From positions 86,109-150,108 of the forward strand of contig NZ_JAGETV010000007.1 in assembly GCF_017571465.1 (NCBI RefSeq): a DNA stretch of 64,000 nt, written 5' to 3'. This document shows positions 45,868-54,484 of the stretch, piece after piece (the first letter of the stretch is position 1; the number at the start of each line of letters is the position of its first letter). Source of the stretch: Thiomicrorhabdus marina. GTDB lineage: Bacteria; Pseudomonadota; Gammaproteobacteria; Thiomicrospirales; Thiomicrospiraceae. The notes beneath the pieces were generated by a model. It was not told the origin of the DNA. It ran no database searches and saw only the letters and a list, made by a program, of their open reading frames with translations. The position numbers and the translations under genes are program-made.

Positions 45868-45883
45868 TGGCATTTTTAGGGCT
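45868..45883 (+). promoter_or_regulatory. sigma-54 promoter match for the porin gene
   Basis: TGGCATTTTTAGGGCT has TGGCA at -24 and GC at -12 with exact 16-nt geometry; the TT before GC is replaced by GG. It lies 32 nt before the ATG. Confidence 0.5.
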
Positions 45884-45915
45884 ATTGAAACTTGGATTTT
45901 AACAAGGAGATAGCA

Positions 45916-47130
45916 ATGAAAAAACATGTCATGACTCGTCATATTTATTCTATTTTGGGCTTGTCGGCTTTAGGTGCTTCTATGGCAATAACGCCAAGCT
46001 TTGCCTATGCGTCTAGCTTTACCGAAGCGCTTACCGGCGGTACCGCAAAATTAGATTTTCGTTTACGTTATGAAGGCGTTGAGCAAGAAGGGCGCGATGA
46101 TGCTTCTGCTTTGACTTTACGTACCCGTTTGGGATATTTGACTGGTGATTACAACGGTTTTAGCGGTTTTGTTGAGATGTCGAACAATACCGCATATGAG
46201 CGCAATGATTACCTGGTTCCTGCCGGGCCAGATGCCAATACGCCAAGCACTAAAGCCGTGGTTCTTGACCCAGAGTTGACGACCTTGAATCAAGCATGGA
46301 TTGCTTATCAGACTGAAGGTTTAAAACTCAAATATGGTCATCAGCGCATCATTATGGATACTCGCTTTTTAGGAAATGTCGGTTGGCGTCAGCAAGAACA
46401 GATTTATAGCGGCCTTAGTCTGAATGCGGCTCTGAAAGGATTTAAATTCGATTACGCCTATATCAATAATGTTCTGAATCCGGTCGGTGTTGATATTGAT
46501 ATGACTAGCCATGCCGGTAAGTTAGAAATCGCCAAAATTCCTTTTGGCAAGCTGACCGCCTATGGTTATTTGTTGGATTACGAAGTTGGTACTGACAGCC
46601 AGACGGTTGGTTTGCGTTTGGCAGGTAAAACCGGATTGAGCGAAAGTATCAAGCTAAGTTACCACCTAGAATATGCCGATCAGAGCGACTATAAAGACAG
46701 TAATAATATTGGTGGAGATTACCACCGTGCGGAGCTGGGTCTGACGTTTAATGGTATTAAAATACTAGCTGGTCAAGAGAGGCTTGGCGGAGACGGCAGT
46801 AGCGCATTTCAAACGCCTCTCGGCACGGTTCATTTATATAACGGTTGGGCGGATATGTTTATCGGGCCAGTCGGTGGTACACCGGCTAATGGCTTGATTG
46901 ATAACTATCTGAAAGTGTCCGGTAAGGCATTGGGTATGAAGCTAGCTGCGGCTTATCATGATTTTGGCTCTGATATCGGTAGTATTGATTACGGTTCTGA
47001 GATTGACCTTTTGGCAGCTAAGAAGCTTGGGAAAAACTACACCGTTGGAATTAAATACGCTTCGTATTCTGCGGATAGCTATGCGGTAGATACCGATAAA
47101 TTATGGGTTTGGGGTGAGTTGAAGTTCTAA
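45916..47130 (+). CDS. alginate-export-type outer membrane porin
   Basis: A 404-residue beta-barrel protein. ATG 45916 is used (AAGGAG 9 nt upstream), giving a signal peptide that ends near residue 33 (PSFAYA-SSF). The pattern NQAWIAYQTEGLKLKYGHQR, then RFLGNVGWRQQEQ is typical of the alginate_exp/OprD-like porin group. Alternating amphipathic strands continue to a C-terminal Phe (WGELKF), the outer-membrane insertion signal. It probably passes the substrate of the neighbouring ABC importers across the outer membrane. Confidence 0.82.
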   Translation: MKKHVMTRHIYSILGLSALGASMAITPSFAYASSFTEALTGGTAKLDFRLRYEGVEQEGRDDASALTLRTRLGYLTGDYNGFSGFVEMSNNTAYERNDYLVPAGPDANTPSTKAVVLDPELTTLNQAWIAYQTEGLKLKYGHQRIIMDTRFLGNVGWRQQEQIYSGLSLNAALKGFKFDYAYINNVLNPVGVDIDMTSHAGKLEIAKIPFGKLTAYGYLLDYEVGTDSQTVGLRLAGKTGLSESIKLSYHLEYADQSDYKDSNNIGGDYHRAELGLTFNGIKILAGQERLGGDGSSAFQTPLGTVHLYNGWADMFIGPVGGTPANGLIDNYLKVSGKALGMKLAAAYHDFGSDIGSIDYGSEIDLLAAKKLGKNYTVGIKYASYSADSYAVDTDKLWVWGELKF

Positions 47131-47161
47131 CGACTACACTTTTAAAAGACTAATTGAGTTT

Positions 47162-47192
47162 GCCCGGTTAATTCGTTTAACCGGGCTTTTTT
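47162..47192 (+). terminator. rho-independent terminator after the porin
   Basis: GCCCGGTTA and TAACCGGGC form a stem with a 7-nt loop, followed by six T residues. Confidence 0.9.
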
Positions 47193-47403
47193 GTTATGAA
47201 GAAAGGGGGGACAGGAATATTACATGGATACTGAATAAACGGCATTTCGTAAAAAACTATACAAATTCTGTGATTCTATTTGAGGATGTGCACAGCGATT
47301 TTTCGATCTATATTCATGAGAGCTATTTGCGCCATCATCCGTTGGCTGAATAGATTGCATAGTATGGGTTTCTTTCTTATGCGGTGTGCTTTTCAATGTC
47401 AGT

Positions 47404-47677
47404 TTGCTTAGTATTGAAACGATTGTGCAGCAATTTGGCGTTTCGCCAAGATACTTAACCGATGCCTTCAGAAACGAAACCGGTAAATCGGCCAAAGTGA
47501 ATCGCCACTAATCTGTTTGTCCAGGATAAGGCTGAGGATTTGTTACTTGAACCAAATATTACCGTCGCCTAAGTGGCATATCAGCTAGGGTATGAATACC
47601 CGCAATATTTCTCGGGGCTGTTTAAAAGTAAGAAAGGCATTAGCTCGAGGCAATTTCAAAAGCAGTCTTTACAATAA
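47404..47677 (+). pseudogene. AraC-family regulator remnant (HTH domain, broken)
   Basis: Translating the plus strand gives the two AraC helix-turn-helix motifs in separate pieces. The first (IVQQFGVSPRYLTDAFRNET, from 47404) ends at a stop near 47510. The second (LLLEPNITVA, stop, VAYQLGYEYPQYFSGLFKSK) is in another frame, so at least one frameshift and one in-frame TAA have accumulated. No N-terminal sensor domain is left. A short minus-strand frame across the region is a shadow. The 210 bp between the porin terminator and this remnant shows nothing recognisable. Confidence 0.8.
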
Positions 47678-47738
47678 TTTGCGCAATAAAAAAGGCTCTT
47701 TTGAGCCTTTTTAAATGGTGTGAAGCGTAAACTTGCTT

Positions 47739-49121
47739 TTAAGCCGCGTCGGTAATCTGTTTATAGAGATTATTGGCTTGGTTAACCAATTCGCCACTGA
47801 GAGCGAAGCCTTTAAGGTGGTCTTCTTGATCTCTATAGACCAGTTTATGGTTTTCGCCGATATCGGTTTCTGATTCCCAGCCGTCTTGATCGTTGGCGCC
47901 AAGCGGCAAGCTGAGCATAATCGAGAGGGTTGAGGTTTTGGTTTTAATCAAAGGCGACACCGCATCGAAGGTTACGTCCATATTGCCTTTCAGGTGTGCA
48001 GCGATGGTGTTTGCTTGACGGCGAATCGGCTCTAGAAAAGCTTGAACACCGGCTTCCGACTCGGCACAGTCACCGATTGCATACACATCTGGATTTGACG
48101 TTTGGCAGTATTGGTTGATTTTAATGCCGCGATTTACTTCCAGATTTAACTTTTTCGCCAGTCCGACATTTGGTGCAATACCGATTGCCGACAGCACTAA
48201 GCCAGTGGTGATTTGTTCACCGGTGTCCAAGTTCAGTTCATAAGCGCTGCTCGCGCCGTTCATTTCGTTCACTGTCTGCCCAAAGCGAATATCAACGCCC
48301 TTGCTGATCAGTTTATCGGCAAGGTCTTTGGCAATTGCTTCCGGCAGCATGCCCGGCATTAACTGTTCTTCGCGAACCATTAGGGTGATGGATTTTCCTG
48401 CGGCAACCAAATCTTCGGCCATTTCCGTACCAATCAAGCCGCCGCCGATAATGGTGATGTGGTCGACTTCTTCAATGGTTTTGCGGAATTTTCGATAGCT
48501 TGGTAAGTCATTCAAGGTCACCATTTCATGCGCAACTGAACCGGCGATTTGCGGTTTCAGTGCTTTAGCACCGGTGGCGATAATCAATTTGTCATAGTAG
48601 AAGTTGCCACGGGTAGTTAGCACCTTTTTGTACTTCTCACTGACCGCCATAACGCGAGTTAAGGTTTTTACACCGATATTTAATTCAGTCGATTTTTGCG
48701 CCGCGCTGTATTCTTTTAAATCTTCCGCCGAGCGTTCTTGACGCAAAGCCATCGACAAAGAAGGTTTTGGATAGACGATACCATCGTCGGCGGTAATCAG
48801 TGTAATTTCAGCATCCGGCAGTTCTTTACGAACGGCTTCGGCAACTTGCCAACCAGCGTAGCCTGAACCGATAATCATCACGTCGGCATGGTTGCTGACT
48901 TTGTGCGAAGGTTGAGTGCCGTCGTCAGGAGTTGCATGCGCCATCTCTTCCAGCGGGATGAAATCGGCTTTACTGACCAAGCATAGCGGGCAGTACCAAT
49001 CGTCTGGAATGTCATCAAAACGCGTTCCCGGAGCTAGCCCTGAATCCGGGTCACCTTCTTCTTCGTCGTAGATTAGTCCGCAGACTTTACAGATATATTT
49101 GCGATATTCTTGTTGGCTCAT
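47739..49121 (-). CDS. rubredoxin fused to rubredoxin-NAD(P)H reductase
   Basis: A 460-residue electron-transfer fusion. Residues 1-60 are a complete rubredoxin: [17 protein letters not shown] then [10 protein letters not shown], giving the four Fe-binding Cys. From about 78 a two-dinucleotide-binding flavoprotein follows ([17 protein letters not shown] for [18 protein letters not shown] for NADH, and [10 protein letters not shown]). In alkane degraders, rubredoxin and its reductase feed an oxygenase. Here the likely partner is the flavoprotein gene 40 nt upstream. The fusion ties reductase and carrier into one chain. Confidence 0.9.
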   Translation of the reverse strand: MSQQEYRKYICKVCGLIYDEEEGDPDSGLAPGTRFDDIPDDWYCPLCLVSKADFIPLEEMAHATPDDGTQPSHKVSNHADVMIIGSGYAGWQVAEAVRKELPDAEITLITADDGIVYPKPSLSMALRQERSAEDLKEYSAAQKSTELNIGVKTLTRVMAVSEKYKKVLTTRGNFYYDKLIIATGAKALKPQIAGSVAHEMVTLNDLPSYRKFRKTIEEVDHITIIGGGLIGTEMAEDLVAAGKSITLMVREEQLMPGMLPEAIAKDLADKLISKGVDIRFGQTVNEMNGASSAYELNLDTGEQITTGLVLSAIGIAPNVGLAKKLNLEVNRGIKINQYCQTSNPDVYAIGDCAESEAGVQAFLEPIRRQANTIAAHLKGNMDVTFDAVSPLIKTKTSTLSIMLSLPLGANDQDGWESETDIGENHKLVYRDQEDHLKGFALSGELVNQANNLYKQITDAA

Positions 49122-49161
49122 GTTCTTTCTCCTTTCGAAACGGCGTTATTTCTCAATCGGC

Positions 49162-50256
49162 TTAAGCCGCTTCGAGCCCAACTTCTAGGCGTTGAATTTC
49201 TTTGCGTAAATGTTTGATTGATGGCGTAACCAGAATCACAAAATAAGCTTCGCGCCATTTGCGTTGTGCGGTGGCATCGACGATATAACCTTTGGCGCCG
49301 GCATGTTGCATTACCGAGTCTGCTGAGCGTTTGGTGATTTCCGCACCTAGTAGACGGGCTTCCAAAATTGTGCGGAAGAAGTCATCGCCCGGTGTGTAAA
49401 TCTGGCCAGCAAGCTGTTCAATCAGTTCCAGTGCATCGTCGAGTTCTTCTTGTAACTCTTCCGGTTTGTTATCCAGATATTGGTTGATGGCACTCAGCGA
49501 TAAGTTCGATTTGTGCATATCATTAATCATGCCTTGAATAACGCCGGCCGCCATACCGGTTTGTAGCAGAACAAATCCGGCTTTGATTTTCTGTAGATAA
49601 GGTTTAACCGGATCGGCCAGTAGATATTTTTTCGGCAAGAAGGCGTCTTTAAAGAACATGGCATAAGTACCAGTACCTTCCATGCCGACAAATTCCACTT
49701 GTTGTTTTAGAGTGAAGCCTTCCAGGTCACAAGGAATAATCGCCATGACATCGCGCAGCGTATTGCCTTCTTCATCAACCACATGGAAAACCGAACCGAA
49801 AAAATGCTCGGATGAGTCAGGTGCTAGGTTTGATACCCAAGGCAGTGAGCCATTGATGATATAACCGTCTTCGGTTTCTACAGCGCTCAGTTTTAGCGGT
49901 TCGATACCGGCAAAATATTTCATCGGGTTCGATAGGCTGGTCGCACCGAAAGCTTCGCCGTTAATCATTTTTGGCAGAATATTCTCTTTTAACCAAGGGT
50001 TGTCCGAATTTTCGATATACCAACAGCACACGACATGTGCCCACATCATAAAGCCGGTCGACATACACTCTTCGGAAACCTGTGCCATATTTTGAATGGT
50101 TTTGAATAGGTCTAATTCTGTACCGCTGACTGATGGTGCAATTTCCGTGTAAGCACCGGCTTTACCTAATTCGGCAAGCACTTCAGTGGTGTATTCACCA
50201 TGGTCGATTGATAGGGTTAAAGGTTTAAGTGTTTTTTCGATAACTTGAGATAGCAT
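49162..50256 (-). CDS. acyl-CoA-dehydrogenase-fold flavoprotein, probable oxidase or monooxygenase
   Basis: A 364-residue protein with the acyl-CoA dehydrogenase fold: FGATSLSNP and NGSLPWVSNLAPDS in the middle domain, and the C-terminal helical domain with QHAGAKGYIVD and RKWREAYFVILVTPS. The usual RDxxxxxIxEGT end, which supplies the catalytic Glu of most family members, is replaced by REAYFVILVTPS. That points to a DszC/SfnC-like flavin-dependent oxygenase or another reaction, not beta-oxidation. No CoA pathway genes are near. It shares an operon with the rubredoxin fusion and probably with the OsmC-like gene. Confidence 0.8.
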   Translation of the reverse strand: MLSQVIEKTLKPLTLSIDHGEYTTEVLAELGKAGAYTEIAPSVSGTELDLFKTIQNMAQVSEECMSTGFMMWAHVVCCWYIENSDNPWLKENILPKMINGEAFGATSLSNPMKYFAGIEPLKLSAVETEDGYIINGSLPWVSNLAPDSSEHFFGSVFHVVDEEGNTLRDVMAIIPCDLEGFTLKQQVEFVGMEGTGTYAMFFKDAFLPKKYLLADPVKPYLQKIKAGFVLLQTGMAAGVIQGMINDMHKSNLSLSAINQYLDNKPEELQEELDDALELIEQLAGQIYTPGDDFFRTILEARLLGAEITKRSADSVMQHAGAKGYIVDATAQRKWREAYFVILVTPSIKHLRKEIQRLEVGLEAA

Positions 50257-50290
50257 TTTATTCTCCTAAAGCAAAGTGTCGAATAAGTCC

Positions 50291-50306
50291 TGAATGTGCT
50301 GTGCCA
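50291..50306 (-). promoter_or_regulatory. weak sigma-54 match before the flavoprotein gene
   Basis: On the minus strand TGGCACAGCACATTCA has a perfect -24 element and correct spacing but TTC instead of TGC at -12. It lies in the 127-nt gap after the OsmC-like gene. Confidence 0.35.
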
Positions 50307-50383
50307 GAGCTCATTAAAGGCGTATTCGGCACTTCCTTAAATTGCCGTGCCGCCAATTTGACGGCACAAGCAAGTGAGGCTGA

Positions 50384-50929
50384 TTACATTAGTTCAGCTT
50401 TAACTGGTACTGGGTTGATGTAAGTGTTAGCAACCGGAGACCATTTAGTCGCGTGTTTTACTAGATCGTCTAGTTGTTCGCGAGTTGCGTCTGGTGATTC
50501 AACGTCGTAGAAAGCACGTACTTCACGCACACCTAGAACTTTCTCAGGATCAACGTCGCCTGTACCCCAAACTGCAGTAATGTTGATGTCTGCTTCTAGG
50601 TTTACTTCTAGTTTAGTAAGGGTGATGCCACGCGCAGTTGCGTTTGCTTGGATACCTACTGAAAGGCATGAACCTAAAGAAAGTAGCGCCATTTCTGAAG
50701 GGTTTGGCGCAGTGTCTTCACCTAGTAGTCCTGGTGGTTCGTCAACAACGATTGGGTCAAGACCACGGATGTAGTTAAGGTTTTTGAACTGACCTTCAAG
50801 CACGGTTTTCGATTTAAGCGTCTTGATTTGATTTGGATCTGCTTTACCCGCTTCACCTAGTTTCGTTAGGCCGTCGCTATCGATAGGACGTAGGCATGAT
50901 GGTACATATACTTCTTGAGCTTCAGACAT
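50384..50929 (-). CDS. OsmC-family protein, second Cys missing, highly codon-biased
   Basis: A 181-residue OsmC/Ohr-fold protein. The first reactive Cys lies in ALLSLGSCLSVGIQANA and the conserved Glu/Arg region is recognisable. The second Cys, normally in a motif like EEHCPV, is replaced: the aligned segment reads HATKWSPVANT. A Cys-based peroxidase cycle therefore looks unlikely. Codon use is strongly biased towards CTA/CTT Leu, AAC, ATC and GTA, as in rplY, so the protein is probably very abundant. AGGAG precedes the ATG. A minus-strand sigma-54 box lies 84 nt upstream. Confidence 0.82.
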   Translation of the reverse strand: MSEAQEVYVPSCLRPIDSDGLTKLGEAGKADPNQIKTLKSKTVLEGQFKNLNYIRGLDPIVVDEPPGLLGEDTAPNPSEMALLSLGSCLSVGIQANATARGITLTKLEVNLEADINITAVWGTGDVDPEKVLGVREVRAFYDVESPDATREQLDDLVKHATKWSPVANTYINPVPVKAELM

Positions 50930-51012
50930 GTTATTTCTCCTAAAACAATCTGTTTACTTAAATAAATTTTTAATCACGAAGATATTTCGTTGTTGAAATA
51001 TGCTGGGTATAT

Positions 51013-51028
51013 AGCTTCAGAGATACCA
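51013..51028 (-). promoter_or_regulatory. sigma-54 promoter match for the OsmC-flavoprotein-rubredoxin operon
   Basis: On the minus strand TGGTATCTCTGAAGCT keeps GG at -24 and GC at -12 with exact spacing. It lies 84 nt before the ATG at 50929 and is divergent from the cynS promoter. Confidence 0.5.
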
Positions 51029-51130
51029 GTTTTTTAAAAGTCATTTAAAATCAAAGTGTTAGTTGTTTTTATGGGCTTTTCCTGGTTACAAAGTCGTACA
51101 ATTGTTTGCAAATGTAAGAATGGTTTTTTA

Positions 51131-51158
51131 AATTGTTAAACAATGTATGACAATGTTT
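51131..51158. promoter_or_regulatory. shared upstream element between OsmC-like gene and cynS
   Basis: ACAATGTATGACAATGTTT at 51140-51158 differs at only three positions from 40371-40389 in front of the first ABC operon. It partly overlaps the dyad ATTGT-TAA-ACAAT (51132-51144). It lies about 80 bp from the cynS -24 box and 105 bp from the divergent one, so it could serve both. Nothing else is recognised in 50930-51317. Confidence 0.5.
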
Positions 51159-51237
51159 TATGGGGGATATTGTTTTGTTAGGACGGTGTTATTTAAAGGT
51201 TAATAAAATCAATGGGTTATAAAATTCGTTAAAAATT

Positions 51238-51253
51238 GGCATAACTTATGCAA
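51238..51253 (+). promoter_or_regulatory. sigma-54 promoter for cynS
   Basis: TGGCATAACTTATGCA matches TGGYAYR-N4-TTGCW with a single mismatch (A for T at the start of the -12 box). It lies 64 nt before the ATG. Confidence 0.65.
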
Positions 51254-51317
51254 GTAACTAAAAGCTTTTAACAAATTGTTTAAATTTATCCAAAAATTTA
51301 TCTAAGGAGAGTCCCTA

Positions 51318-51761
51318 ATGATGACTAAAGTAGAAATGACTGAAGCGATTGTATTGGCTAAATCAGAAAAAAGTGTGGGCTGGGCGGATATCGCCGTGGC
51401 TTCAGGTTTGAGCGAGGTTTACACTACCTCAGCGTGTTTAGGTATGAATCACCTGGATAAAGAGCCGGCGGAAAAGGTTGCTGAATTTTTAGGGTTGGGC
51501 GCGGAAGTGGTGACAGCGCTACAGGCATTCCCGCATAAGAGTTGGGATCAAATTGTACCAACTGATCCACTGATTTACCGTCTGTATGAATTGGTAGGCG
51601 TTTATGGTCCGACAATGAAAGAAGTAATCCATGAAAAATTCGGTGACGGGATTATGAGTGCGATTGATTTCTCGATGGATATTGATAAAGAAGAAAATCC
51701 AGCCGGTGATCGTGTGGTGATTACTCTGAACGGTAAGTTCCTGCCTTATAAGGCTTGGTAA
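51318..51761 (+). CDS. cynS: cyanate hydratase (cyanase)
   Basis: Cyanase converts cyanate and bicarbonate to ammonia and CO2. The catalytic triad is present with exact spacing: Arg88 and Glu91 in IYRLYELVGVYG and Ser114 in GIMSAIDF, matching Arg96, Glu99 and Ser122 of the E. coli enzyme. The N-terminal helical domain is HTH-like as usual. At 147 residues it is slightly shorter than E. coli CynS (156). AAGGAG lies 8 nt before the ATG. No CynX or carbonic anhydrase gene is next to it. A terminator follows. Confidence 0.95.
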   Translation: MMTKVEMTEAIVLAKSEKSVGWADIAVASGLSEVYTTSACLGMNHLDKEPAEKVAEFLGLGAEVVTALQAFPHKSWDQIVPTDPLIYRLYELVGVYGPTMKEVIHEKFGDGIMSAIDFSMDIDKEENPAGDRVVITLNGKFLPYKAW

Positions 51762-51794
51762 GCTTAGAGAAATCGATACAAGTTTTTGAACAAG

Positions 51795-51823
51795 AAAATG
51801 CCTGCTGATTTGCAGGCATTTTA
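51795..51823 (+). terminator. hairpin terminator after cynS
   Basis: AAAATGCCTGC and GCAGGCATTTT form an 11-bp stem. Only a short T run follows, so read-through into the next gene is likely. Confidence 0.7.
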
Positions 51824-51842
51824 CGTTATGCAGAAGGTAAAT

Positions 51843-52247
51843 ATGAGTCGTGAACCAGTTGTTAAAAATGGCGTGGTCTCGGTGCCAAGTAATTACTCGG
51901 TTGCCGAGTCGATGAATCGCATCGAGAAGACAATTATCGGAATGGGTTTGAATGTTTTTGCACGTATTAATCATTCTGTCGGAGCCGCTAAAATCGATAT
52001 GCCATTGCGGCCGACGGAATTGATTTTATTCGGCAGCCCGCAGGGTGGAACACCCTATATGCAAATGGAGCAAACGATTGGTTTAGACCTGCCGTTGAAA
52101 CTTTTGGCTTGGGAGAGTGAAAGTGGTCAAGTCTGGCTAAGTTATAACGATGTCGAATACCTTAAGCAGCGCCATCATGTTGCAGGTGAAAATTTGCCGC
52201 CATTAAACCTTGTTATTGAGAAGCTACTCTCAGGGGCTTTAAGTTAG
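51843..52247 (+). CDS. DUF302 domain protein
   Basis: A 134-residue protein from ATG 51843 (GAAGGTAA upstream). The DUF302 pattern is clear: VFARINHSVGAAKI, ELILFGSPQGGTPYMQMEQ, GLDLPLKLLAWES and VWLSYNDVEYL. The family fold has been linked to thiol and peroxide chemistry, and DUF302 proteins are common in sulfur oxidisers, but no enzymatic role is settled. It is probably read through from cynS. Confidence 0.85.
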   Translation: MSREPVVKNGVVSVPSNYSVAESMNRIEKTIIGMGLNVFARINHSVGAAKIDMPLRPTELILFGSPQGGTPYMQMEQTIGLDLPLKLLAWESESGQVWLSYNDVEYLKQRHHVAGENLPPLNLVIEKLLSGALS

Positions 52248-52305
52248 CTGGCCGTCATGGTCTTGCAAGTCCGTTTTTTGTTTTCAGTGGGTTTGGTAAA
52301 ATTAC

Positions 52306-54195
52306 TTAATTTTCAAGCGAGTTTTTAAATTCATATTTATTGATTTTAAATTTCTTTAATTTCGAGTTCAGGGTGGTTGGGTTGATTTGTAAAGATTCAC
52401 TGGCGCTGCCTGTGCCGAACACCTTGCCCTGACTAAGCTTTAAAGCTTTCAGCAGGTTTTCATGTTCAAGTTGCTTTAGTTTTGGGTAGCTTAGTACTTC
52501 ATTAAATTCTTGATTTTGTTTGCTATCAATCGGAGGGGCTTGAAGTTCAAGATCGTTTAGTTCAAAGCTGAGTTGTTGTTGAGAAATAATGACCGCTCGC
52601 TCGATGACATGTACTAATTCTCGAATATTGCCGGGCCATTGATAAGCCTGCAGTGCTTGGATGTGTTTGACCTTGAGTTGCAGTTGCGGCTTATGATGCT
52701 TTTGACACATGCGAGTTAAGAAATGTTCGGCCAGTATCGGCACATCTTCAAGGCGTTCGCGTAGAGGTGGTGATTCAATCGGGAAGACATTTAAGCGAAA
52801 GTACAGGTCTTCTCGAAAGCGTTTTTGTTGAATCTCATGCAGTAAATCACGGTTGGTAGCAGCGATTATGCGCACATTTACCTTGCGGGTTTTGGTGTCT
52901 CCGATTCGTTCGAATTGCTGTTCCTGTAAAACACGCAGTAGTTTGCTCTGAAGTTCTATTGGAATCTCGCCGACTTCGTCTAAAAAAAGGGTACCGCCAT
53001 CCGCCAGTTCAAAACGACCAATGCGGTCATTGATGGCGCCGGTAAAGGCGCCTTTGGTATGTCCGAAAAATTCGCTCTCGAAAAGGTCTTTAGGGATGGA
53101 TGCGCAGTTAACTCGAATCATCGGGCGGTCTTTGCGTTCGCTGTGGTCGTGAATAGCTTGTGCAATCAGTTCTTTACCTGTGCCGGATTCGCCGGTAATG
53201 AGTACATTGGCGTTTGTATGGCTGACCATGGCGATTTTCTGAGTGATTTTGTGAACCTTGTGGCTGCGACCGATAATTTGGCTGAAGTGGTGTTCTTGCT
53301 TGTAGTTTTCAATCAGATATTGATTTTCTTGTTCCAGTTTCTGTTTGAGTTGTTTGACTTCTTCAAGTGCGTCTTGCACTTTCTGTTCGGATTTTTTGCG
53401 CTCGCTGATGTCACGAAATACGATAACTGCACCGAGAATTTCACCGTTTTCGATAAGCGGTGTGCTGGTGTATTCGACCGGAATTGCCGAGCCGTCTTTA
53501 CGCCAGAAGTATTCATTGGTGACACGTTTGGTAACCCCGTCGTGCAGGGCTGAATAGATGTGGCATTCGGTACTGTGATAATGGCTGCCGTCACAGTGAC
53601 TGTGGTGGATTAAATCATGCATGCTTTGGCCGAGCATTTCGCTGGCTCGCCAGCCGAGAAGGGTTTCTGCTGTTGGGTTAACGAAGGTGGTCAGGCCTTT
53701 GCTGTCTAAGCCGTAAACCCCTTCGCCGACCGCATTCAATATCAAGCTGTTAGTCTGCTCGAATTCGCGGAAAAAAGTTTGGATGGTTTGCCAGTGTGCT
53801 AGACCTTGGCGTTGCAGATAATCGGCTTCGCTAATGGTTTGTTGTTGTTTAAGCTGTTGTAGTGGAATCAGTCCGAGAATAAGCAAATGTGGTTGCTGTT
53901 GGATTAGTTTACCGGTCGTGCGAACCTGAATTTCTTGGTCTTGAATCTGTAGATGCAGTTCGTTGCTCCAAGCTTCGCCTTTGTGCTGAACTTCTTCAGT
54001 GAACACGACAAAGTTTGACCAATTTTTCCCTAGAAAGCGCTTTATGTCGGTGTTTGTGATTGAGTGTAGTTTTTTGTTTTCTTGCAGGAGTTCGCGCGCT
54101 TTTTGATTGGCGAGCAGGATGTGTCCGTTATTTGTGTCGATAACCAACATTGCTTCTGGGCTGTTGGCGAAAAATAAAGGTTCCGAATTATCCAT
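52306..54195 (-). CDS. PAS-domain sigma-54 activator
   Basis: A 629-residue enhancer-binding protein. A first PAS domain covers about 5-115, a second about 145-270 with a Cys/His-rich insert (HHSHCDGSHYHSTECHIY) that could bind metal, followed by a coiled coil. The AAA+ domain carries GESGTGKEL, the sigma-54 loop FFGHTKGAFTGA and LFLDEVGEI. The Fis-like HTH at the end has GTGSASESLQINPTTLNSK. It is divergent from the second ABC operon, whose sigma-54 promoter lies 190 bp away. Confidence 0.9.
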   Translation of the reverse strand: MDNSEPLFFANSPEAMLVIDTNNGHILLANQKARELLQENKKLHSITNTDIKRFLGKNWSNFVVFTEEVQHKGEAWSNELHLQIQDQEIQVRTTGKLIQQQPHLLILGLIPLQQLKQQQTISEADYLQRQGLAHWQTIQTFFREFEQTNSLILNAVGEGVYGLDSKGLTTFVNPTAETLLGWRASEMLGQSMHDLIHHSHCDGSHYHSTECHIYSALHDGVTKRVTNEYFWRKDGSAIPVEYTSTPLIENGEILGAVIVFRDISERKKSEQKVQDALEEVKQLKQKLEQENQYLIENYKQEHHFSQIIGRSHKVHKITQKIAMVSHTNANVLITGESGTGKELIAQAIHDHSERKDRPMIRVNCASIPKDLFESEFFGHTKGAFTGAINDRIGRFELADGGTLFLDEVGEIPIELQSKLLRVLQEQQFERIGDTKTRKVNVRIIAATNRDLLHEIQQKRFREDLYFRLNVFPIESPPLRERLEDVPILAEHFLTRMCQKHHKPQLQLKVKHIQALQAYQWPGNIRELVHVIERAVIISQQQLSFELNDLELQAPPIDSKQNQEFNEVLSYPKLKQLEHENLLKALKLSQGKVFGTGSASESLQINPTTLNSKLKKFKINKYEFKNSLEN

Positions 54196-54277
54196 TATAA
54201 AGTCCGATTTTATTAGGCCGGTATAGGTCGAAGTTTTTCAATTCACTGGTGTTTTTATTAACTACTAAATTTCATAG

Positions 54278-54320
54278 TTGGCTAAACGAAAAATCATAAA
54301 ACTATGAGTTTTCATGGTTT
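54278..54320. promoter_or_regulatory. enhancer sites for the PAS activator
   Basis: AAACTATGA-GTTT-TCATGGTTT at 54299-54320 is a dyad with one mismatch. A half-site of the same type (TTTCATAGTT) lies just upstream at about 54280-54289. They lie 66-105 bp before the -24 box at 54386 and close to the divergent activator gene. Confidence 0.55.
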
Positions 54321-54385
54321 AGAGTGAGTTTTGTTTAACCTGAAAAATCTTTGTAAATCATTTGGTTATCTATTTGGTTTGTGTT

Positions 54386-54401
54386 TGGCACGGGCTCTGC
54401 T
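54386..54401 (+). promoter_or_regulatory. sigma-54 promoter for the second ABC operon
   Basis: TGGCACGGGCTCTGCT matches TGGYAYR-N4-TTGCW with one mismatch and is among the strongest matches in the window. It lies 84 nt before the binding-protein ATG. Confidence 0.8.
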
Positions 54402-54484
54402 CTTAGGGAAGTTACTCATACTGTTAAGTTCTCCTAAAACTTATAGCACCTGAAAATTTGATCCTGAAAAAAGAGGGAATGCCA

